Assembly (NCBI GenBank): GCA_007132315.1
Contig: SLOW01000054.1
Coordinates: forward strand, 1 to 11,854
DNA length: 11,854 bases
From: Opitutales bacterium
GTDB lineage: Bacteria; Verrucomicrobiota; Verrucomicrobiia; Opitutales; T3Sed10-336
Direction: 5' to 3'
The notes beneath the pieces are model-generated. The model did not search any database, was not told the origin of the DNA, and was given only the letters and a program-made list of their open reading frames with translations. The position numbers and the translations under genes are program-made. Of this stretch, positions 8,121-11,854 are shown one piece after another; position 1 is the first letter of the stretch, and the number at the start of each line of letters is the position of its first letter.

Positions 8121-8348
8121 ATGAAAAAATCCCTTGTTCCCGCCCTTGTTTCGCTCCTCGCAATTTGCGTTTCCGTCCCGGCGCGGAGGATCCGGTCAAG
8201 GCAGGGCGAGAACATCCGCCATGACCTCATCGACGGTCAGATCGCTTTCGATGAGTCCGATCTTCCGCATATCGGCGAGCAGCGTCGCCATCCGACCGGG
8301 GTCGAGGCGGCCGATCTCCGCGCCCTCTTCCGGATCGCCCGTTACTAG
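8121..8348 (+). pseudogene. Possible stump of a secreted-protein gene (signal peptide only)
   Basis: From an ATG at 8121 the plus strand encodes MKKSLVPALVSLLAICVSVPA, with a dibasic start, a hydrophobic core of about 15 residues and an Ala at a plausible cleavage point. This is a convincing bacterial signal peptide. After about 25 codons the frame enters the antisense of the 3' end of the substrate-binding lipoprotein gene (from 8196) and stops at 8348, giving 75 residues whose second half looks like antisense noise. The best reading is the 5' remnant of a secreted-protein gene whose body was lost in a deletion or rearrangement near 8185-8195. A chance hydrophobic frame, or a genuine short overlapping gene, cannot be excluded. 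A small dyad TATCG-CA-CGATA (8108-8119) lies directly before the ATG. Confidence 0.3.
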
Positions 8349-9179
8349 GTGACGTTTGGTCAGGATTTCCCGTGCGAACGCGATGAACTCGGGGCTCATT
8401 TGGGCGTTTCGACCGAGGATGAGGGAATCGGCCGGCGCCGGATCGTTGTCTAGATAGTCCTCCCATCCGCGAATCGAGGCTTCGACGAAAACGGCGACCG
8501 TTTCAGGGTGATTCTCCAGAAAATCGCGATGGGTGAAGACCACGTGGGGCGGGTCGTAGCCGGAGTCGGCGATCAGCCAGGTTTCGACCTCGGCTCCTTC
8601 GCGGCGGGCGTGGAAGGGCTGATTGCTGACGAAACATTGCTGGATCATTTCCGGGTCGGCCAGAAAGCGTCCCAGCCCGTAGTCGAGACTGACGATCTCC
8701 AGTTCGATTCCGTGGGTGTGTTCCAGGTAATCAATCCAGGCCGATCCCGGCATGGCCATGACGCGGCGTCCGTCGAGATCCGACCAGGATTCGGCCGGGT
8801 CGCCGGCGTGGAGCATCAGGGCCTGGGGATCGTGTTGCAGGTAGGCGGCGACCATCACCAGCGGCATGCCGCGGTCGATGGCGGTGATGACGTCGTCGGC
8901 CCGGGAAAAGCCGAATTCCACCCGGCTGCCCGCGACCCGTTGCAGCGGCAGGGCGTTGGGGCCGCCCTCGAGAATATCCACATCGAGGCCGGCATCTTCA
9001 TACAGTCCGGTGGCCAGGGCCTGGTAGTGGCCGCCGTGTTCCGGTTGCGCGTACCAGTCGGTCTGCAGGCGCAGGCGATCGTCTCCGGAGCCGGTGTCGC
9101 CGCAGGCTGCCAGCAGGAGCACGGCCGACGTGCCGATCGGGAGGAGCGAGAAACGGCGTATGGCGCGGAGTTTCAGCAT
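8196..9179 (-). CDS. NMT1/THI5-like ABC transporter substrate-binding lipoprotein
   Basis: Probable extracytoplasmic solute-binding lipoprotein of 327 residues. The N-terminus has arginine/lysine residues, a hydrophobic segment and a lipobox LAAC with the lipidated Cys at residue 26. The mature part starts LRLQTDWYAQPEHGGHYQALATGLYEDAGLDVDI, the hallmark opening of NMT1/THI5-like proteins such as ThiY and RibY, followed by the domain-1 segment around FGFSRADDVITAIDRGMPLVMVAAYLQ. Family members bind thiamine-pyrimidine precursors, riboflavin, or sulfonate/nitrate-type ligands. The WY-QPEHGG-Y form is closest to the pyrimidine/flavin type, but the ligand cannot be set from sequence. No permease or ATPase gene lies nearby in the window, so the transporter would be encoded elsewhere. 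The start is 26 bases after the hisF stop, suggesting co-transcription. Confidence 0.85.
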   Translation of the reverse strand: MLKLRAIRRFSLLPIGTSAVLLLAACGDTGSGDDRLRLQTDWYAQPEHGGHYQALATGLYEDAGLDVDILEGGPNALPLQRVAGSRVEFGFSRADDVITAIDRGMPLVMVAAYLQHDPQALMLHAGDPAESWSDLDGRRVMAMPGSAWIDYLEHTHGIELEIVSLDYGLGRFLADPEMIQQCFVSNQPFHARREGAEVETWLIADSGYDPPHVVFTHRDFLENHPETVAVFVEASIRGWEDYLDNDPAPADSLILGRNAQMSPEFIAFAREILTKRHLVTGDPEEGAEIGRLDPGRMATLLADMRKIGLIESDLTVDEVMADVLALP

Positions 9180-9205
9180 GATTGGCGGGGTGGAAAAGGT
9201 GTCGG

Positions 9206-9970
9206 TCAGTCCAGCCTGACCGGGATGCCGTGTTCGGCCAGGTAGTGTTTGACTTCTTCGATTTTGAAGGTGCCGAAGTGAAAGAGGGACGCGGCGAGCA
9301 CGGCGGAGGCGTGGGCGTCGCGCAGGACATCGAGAAAATGTTCCATGCGGCCGGCGCCGCCGGAGGCGATGACCGGCACTTCGACCGCGTCGGAGACGCG
9401 ACGGGTGAGGGAAACGTCGTACCCCTCCTGGGTGCCGTCGCAGTCCATGCTGGTGAGCAGAATCTCACCGGCTCCGAGGGCGACCGCCTGTTTGGCCCAT
9501 TCGACGGCGTCGAGTTCGGTGGGGGTGCGTCCGCCGTGCGTGTACACCCTCCAATGGTCTTCGCTCGGCTCCTTCTTGGCGTCGATGGCGACCACGATGC
9601 ACTGATTGCCGAAGCGGCGGGAGGCCGAACGGATGAGGTCGGGCGCCTGCACCGCGGCGGTGTTCAAGCTGACTTTGTCGGCGCCCGCGTTGAGCATTTG
9701 GCGGATGTTCTCCACGGTTCGCAGGCCGCCGCCGACCGTCAGGGGCATGAAGCAGACCGAAGCGGTTTCCTCCACGACCTTGAGCATGATTTCGCGTTCG
9801 TCGCTGGAGGCGGTGATGTCGAGAAACACCAGCTCGTCGGCTCCCTGTTCCTCGTAGGTTTTGGCGGTGGCGACGGGATCGCCGGCGTCGCGGAGCTCCT
9901 GGAACCGGATTCCCTTGACGACCCGGCCGCCGTCCACGTCGAGACAGGGAATGATGCGGCGGGAGAGCAT
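9206..9970 (-). CDS. hisF: Imidazole glycerol phosphate synthase cyclase subunit HisF
   Basis: Cytoplasmic (beta/alpha)8-barrel enzyme that joins ammonia from HisH to PRFAR. It yields imidazole glycerol phosphate for histidine and AICAR for purine synthesis. At 254 residues it has the usual family length. Both catalytic aspartates are in place: Asp11 in CLDVDGGRVVKG and Asp130 in VVAIDAK. Phosphate-binding turns are recognisable in LTVGGGLR (77-84) and IASGGAGR (201-208). There is no fused glutaminase domain, and neither hisH nor hisA is in the window, so the histidine genes are scattered in this genome, at least in part. The gene starts nine bases after the stop of the upstream hypothetical gene, which argues for one transcript. 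No ribosome-binding site is visible, and re-initiation after the close upstream stop is plausible. Confidence 0.98.
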   Translation of the reverse strand: MLSRRIIPCLDVDGGRVVKGIRFQELRDAGDPVATAKTYEEQGADELVFLDITASSDEREIMLKVVEETASVCFMPLTVGGGLRTVENIRQMLNAGADKVSLNTAAVQAPDLIRSASRRFGNQCIVVAIDAKKEPSEDHWRVYTHGGRTPTELDAVEWAKQAVALGAGEILLTSMDCDGTQEGYDVSLTRRVSDAVEVPVIASGGAGRMEHFLDVLRDAHASAVLAASLFHFGTFKIEEVKHYLAEHGIPVRLD

Positions 9971-9979
9971 GGGCGGGCG

Positions 9980-11743
9980 TCAGCCTTCGACCGTGGCGAT
10001 GTCGGGCCGGAAGGTCACGGTCAGGCGATAGGTCTGGCCCGGACGCATGATCAGCGGGTGATCGCGCAGGAGGGTCTGCAGGTAGTGGACCTTGCCGTAA
10101 AACGTTTTGTATTCGGGGTTGTCTGAAACGACCTCGGTTTCCTGCCATTGGGCGTGGAAATCGTCGCGCACCACGGAGCACCGGAAGCCCTCCTGGCCGA
10201 GCGTCAAGGTGTTGCCGAGACGGTACCGGGAATGCGGCGAGGCGATGACCAGCATGTAGCGCATCTGCGACAGCTGGGTGTTCGCTTTGACCGTGAAGGC
10301 GAATTCGCTGGTGATCTTGTCCTTTTCGAATGTCCAGTTCACCTTGCAGCCGCCGATACCGGACTGGATCTGTTCCTCCTTGGTAATCAGTTCGGGCTGC
10401 TCGTATCGGAAATAAAACGCATTGCGCGGGCCGAGGCCGGTGACGATCCGTTTGCCGTAGTAGGCGGGGATGAACTGCTTGCCGTCGATGGTGAGTTCGG
10501 GCAGCATCACCGGCAGGTAACGGGCGGCCGGCCAGTCGAACACGCCGGGGCAGTGCGGGAACGGCAGCGAGTCGCTGTTCGGGGCGCCGCCTCCGCTGAT
10601 CAGCGGGAGCTGGGTGTGCAGGCCGCTGTTGGGGTCGCGGTACAGAAAAAGGCCCTGCTCCTTGCGGTTGCCTTTGTCGAAGGCGATAAAACGCCCCGCC
10701 GGTTTGGGAGTGATGGCCTTGGCCGCGGCCGTGGCGGGAGTCGCGATGCTGCGGGCCAGGCGGGACCACTGGCTCAGATAGCGTGCGGCGTCGAAGTTCG
10801 CCATCCGGGTGGTGTGCTCCGGGATGGTGTCGCGCTCGGCGTCGCGGATGACCAGGCAGCCGCTTTCCTGGTCGAGGTAATTGACAAAAAAGAAATGGAA
10901 GAGGCGGCGAAACAGGTCGAAATAGCGGGTTTTCTGCTCCTCGGGAACCCAGCCGTCCCGCAGCCCCTGGAGGATCAAGCTGATACAGTGCATCTGCCCG
11001 TAGGCGCCGATACCGCGGCCGTAAGCCCAGCCCAGGCCGTCGTGGCGGATGAGGTCGGGGAACATCTTGATGTATTTCTCGCCGTAGGTGCGCAGGCTGG
11101 GCAGTTTGCGCTCCTTGAGATTGATGTTGGCGTGCAGTTGGAGCGCCTGGCGGATGAAGACGAAGGTCAGTACGCCGTAAATGTTGAAGCCACCGCCGAG
11201 GTTTTCCGGGTAGTCGTCCACGAACTTGCCGGAGCTGTGCTGATCGATCCGTTCCAGAAAGCGGTCGATCAGCTTGCCGGTCTCGTCCTTCTTGGACAGC
11301 CCCATGCTGTAACGGGTGACCGCCTTGGCGACATTGAACGCCTGCCAGTGGTTCTGGTAGTCGCTGCGCGCCAGCAGCAGGGTGTCGAGGCGTTCGCGGG
11401 TGGGATCGACCAGGCGTTCCCAGACCTGGTTGCGTTCTTTGGCGGGCCCCCAGGACAGGAGGCCCAGGGCCGCGTAGGCGAGTCCGTTTTCCTGCACCGG
11501 CTCGCGGAACGCTTGGTTGGTGATGCTGCGGGCGGAGAGATCGACCAGATCATAGTCTCCCTGCGCGGTCTCCCCGGTTGCCCGATAAAACTCACCGATC
11601 GCGAGCGCGGCGTGGCCGGACTCGTCGTAGCGGGGTTCTTCACCGGCCATGGGTGCGATTGAGCCATCTTCGTTGATGGAGCTCAGGTTTTCGCCCAGTA
11701 TGGAACGGGCCATATCCAGACACTGCTCGGAAAAACTCTGCAT
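9980..11743 (-). CDS. Hypothetical protein, probable alpha-alpha toroid with C-terminal beta domain
   Basis: A 587-residue protein that I cannot assign to a characterised enzyme. The first 330 residues are helix-rich with repeated aromatic/His-containing helices, for example NHWQAFNVAKAVTRYSMGL (131-149) and GWAYGRGIGAYGQMH (238-252). A short Ala/Thr/Pro-rich linker lies near 332-346. The rest, including CKVNWTFEKDK (from 466) and GQTYRLTVTFRP near the end, looks like beta-sandwich strands. This layout recalls alpha/alpha-toroid carbohydrate enzymes, and the GWAYGRG motif with its surroundings is reminiscent of DUF2264 proteins, but the link is tentative. There is no signal peptide, so it is probably cytoplasmic. 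The ATG at 11743 is preferred to an in-frame TTG at 11800, because the extra 19 residues are Arg/Pro-rich and unlike the domain. It is the first gene of a tight set with hisF. Confidence 0.85.
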   Translation of the reverse strand: MQSFSEQCLDMARSILGENLSSINEDGSIAPMAGEEPRYDESGHAALAIGEFYRATGETAQGDYDLVDLSARSITNQAFREPVQENGLAYAALGLLSWGPAKERNQVWERLVDPTRERLDTLLLARSDYQNHWQAFNVAKAVTRYSMGLSKKDETGKLIDRFLERIDQHSSGKFVDDYPENLGGGFNIYGVLTFVFIRQALQLHANINLKERKLPSLRTYGEKYIKMFPDLIRHDGLGWAYGRGIGAYGQMHCISLILQGLRDGWVPEEQKTRYFDLFRRLFHFFFVNYLDQESGCLVIRDAERDTIPEHTTRMANFDAARYLSQWSRLARSIATPATAAAKAITPKPAGRFIAFDKGNRKEQGLFLYRDPNSGLHTQLPLISGGGAPNSDSLPFPHCPGVFDWPAARYLPVMLPELTIDGKQFIPAYYGKRIVTGLGPRNAFYFRYEQPELITKEEQIQSGIGGCKVNWTFEKDKITSEFAFTVKANTQLSQMRYMLVIASPHSRYRLGNTLTLGQEGFRCSVVRDDFHAQWQETEVVSDNPEYKTFYGKVHYLQTLLRDHPLIMRPGQTYRLTVTFRPDIATVEG

Positions 11744-11813
11744 GAGAAATCGGATCGATTGGCGGCGCCGGCAATATCCCGGAGGGTTTGAGGCGCACAA
11801 CGAAAAGAAAGAT

Positions 11814-11842
11814 TTTGTGGTGGCTTATCGCTTCCGGTTCAA
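11814..11842 (-). promoter_or_regulatory. Weak candidate promoter for the hypothetical-hisF-lipoprotein operon
   Basis: On the minus strand TTGAAC (11842-11837) stands 17 bases from CACAAA (11819-11814). The -35 is good but the -10 matches only three of six positions. It would start transcription about 65 bases before the ATG at 11743. The 111 bases between that ATG and the right edge hold nothing else I can support. Confidence 0.2.
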
Positions 11843-11854
11843 GTGTTAAGTTGA

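Larger units (their letters stand above)
7804..8195. other. 392-base intergenic region upstream of the reductase
   Basis: This gap between two minus-strand genes holds, from left to right, the short reductase leader with TATATAA next to the start codon, a CACAAT -10-like element (7850-7855), an FNR-type box (7878-7891), a two-tier stem-loop (7909-7950), and about 170 bases in which I see only weak features. It ends with a signal-peptide-coding plus-strand frame starting at 8121. I looked for a cobalamin riboswitch on the minus strand and did not find a B12 box. I also saw no NrdR-box pair. No good terminator for the upstream lipoprotein gene is visible: the minus-strand T6 at 8123-8128 is not preceded by a hairpin. 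Confidence 0.6.

Noticed and set aside
7804..8195. Cobalamin riboswitch upstream of the B12-dependent reductase
   Set aside because: I looked on the minus strand for the B12 box and the conserved GCCACTG-type core and did not find them; a covariance-model search would settle it.
10148..11662. 504-codon open frame antisense to the hypothetical protein
   Set aside because: Same antisense coding-bias effect; the minus-strand frame is longer, shows domain-like structure and fits tightly with hisF.

Overview
The window is about 60% G+C and reads as an ordinary bacterial chromosome segment with eight complete, recognisable or well-supported genes and one partial gene at the left edge. The suggested host is a member of the Verrucomicrobiota (Opitutae-like), or less likely a relative in the PVC group. 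The reasons are the dnaK-groES-groEL gene order, a single-chain B12-dependent ribonucleotide reductase with an ATP-cone, a 'WYAQPEHGGHYQA'-type NMT1/THI5-like lipoprotein, and start sites that almost all lack a Shine-Dalgarno sequence. This placement is inference from gene content, not a phylogenetic result.

Layout, left to right. Bases 3-179 look like the end of a plus-strand gene with a small cysteine cluster. Bases 180-418 are an AT-richer leader with short dyads and no CIRCE element. A plus-strand chaperone block follows: dnaK (419-2383), a hairpin at 2401-2429, groES (2477-2791) and groEL (2847-4505). It ends at a perfect hairpin terminator (4556-4590) that is U-rich in both directions. 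All remaining genes are on the minus strand, so that terminator also serves the convergent pdxH (5206-4619). Upstream of pdxH is a class II adenosylcobalamin-dependent ribonucleoside-triphosphate reductase (7803-5311). A 392-base intergenic region (7804-8195) follows. Then comes a compact block transcribed as hypothetical toroid-like protein (11743-9980), hisF (9970-9206) and substrate-binding lipoprotein (9179-8196), with gaps of only 9 and 26 bases, so probably one operon.

Functionally this is housekeeping: protein folding, PLP synthesis, deoxynucleotide supply and histidine/AICAR synthesis, plus one probable nutrient-binding lipoprotein and one uncharacterised large protein. I did not find a defence system, mobile element, CRISPR array, rRNA or tRNA.

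The most interesting signals are regulatory. A perfect FNR-type box (TTGAT-N4-ATCAA) lies upstream of the oxygen-independent ribonucleotide reductase, with a -10-like CACAAT at the position expected for a class II FNR-activated promoter. A two-tier stem-loop lies just beyond it. In the same gap, a plus-strand reading frame begins with a convincing signal peptide but runs into the antisense of the lipoprotein gene, which looks like the stump of a deleted gene. The reductase also has about 30 extra residues between its catalytic cysteine and the next active-site cysteine.
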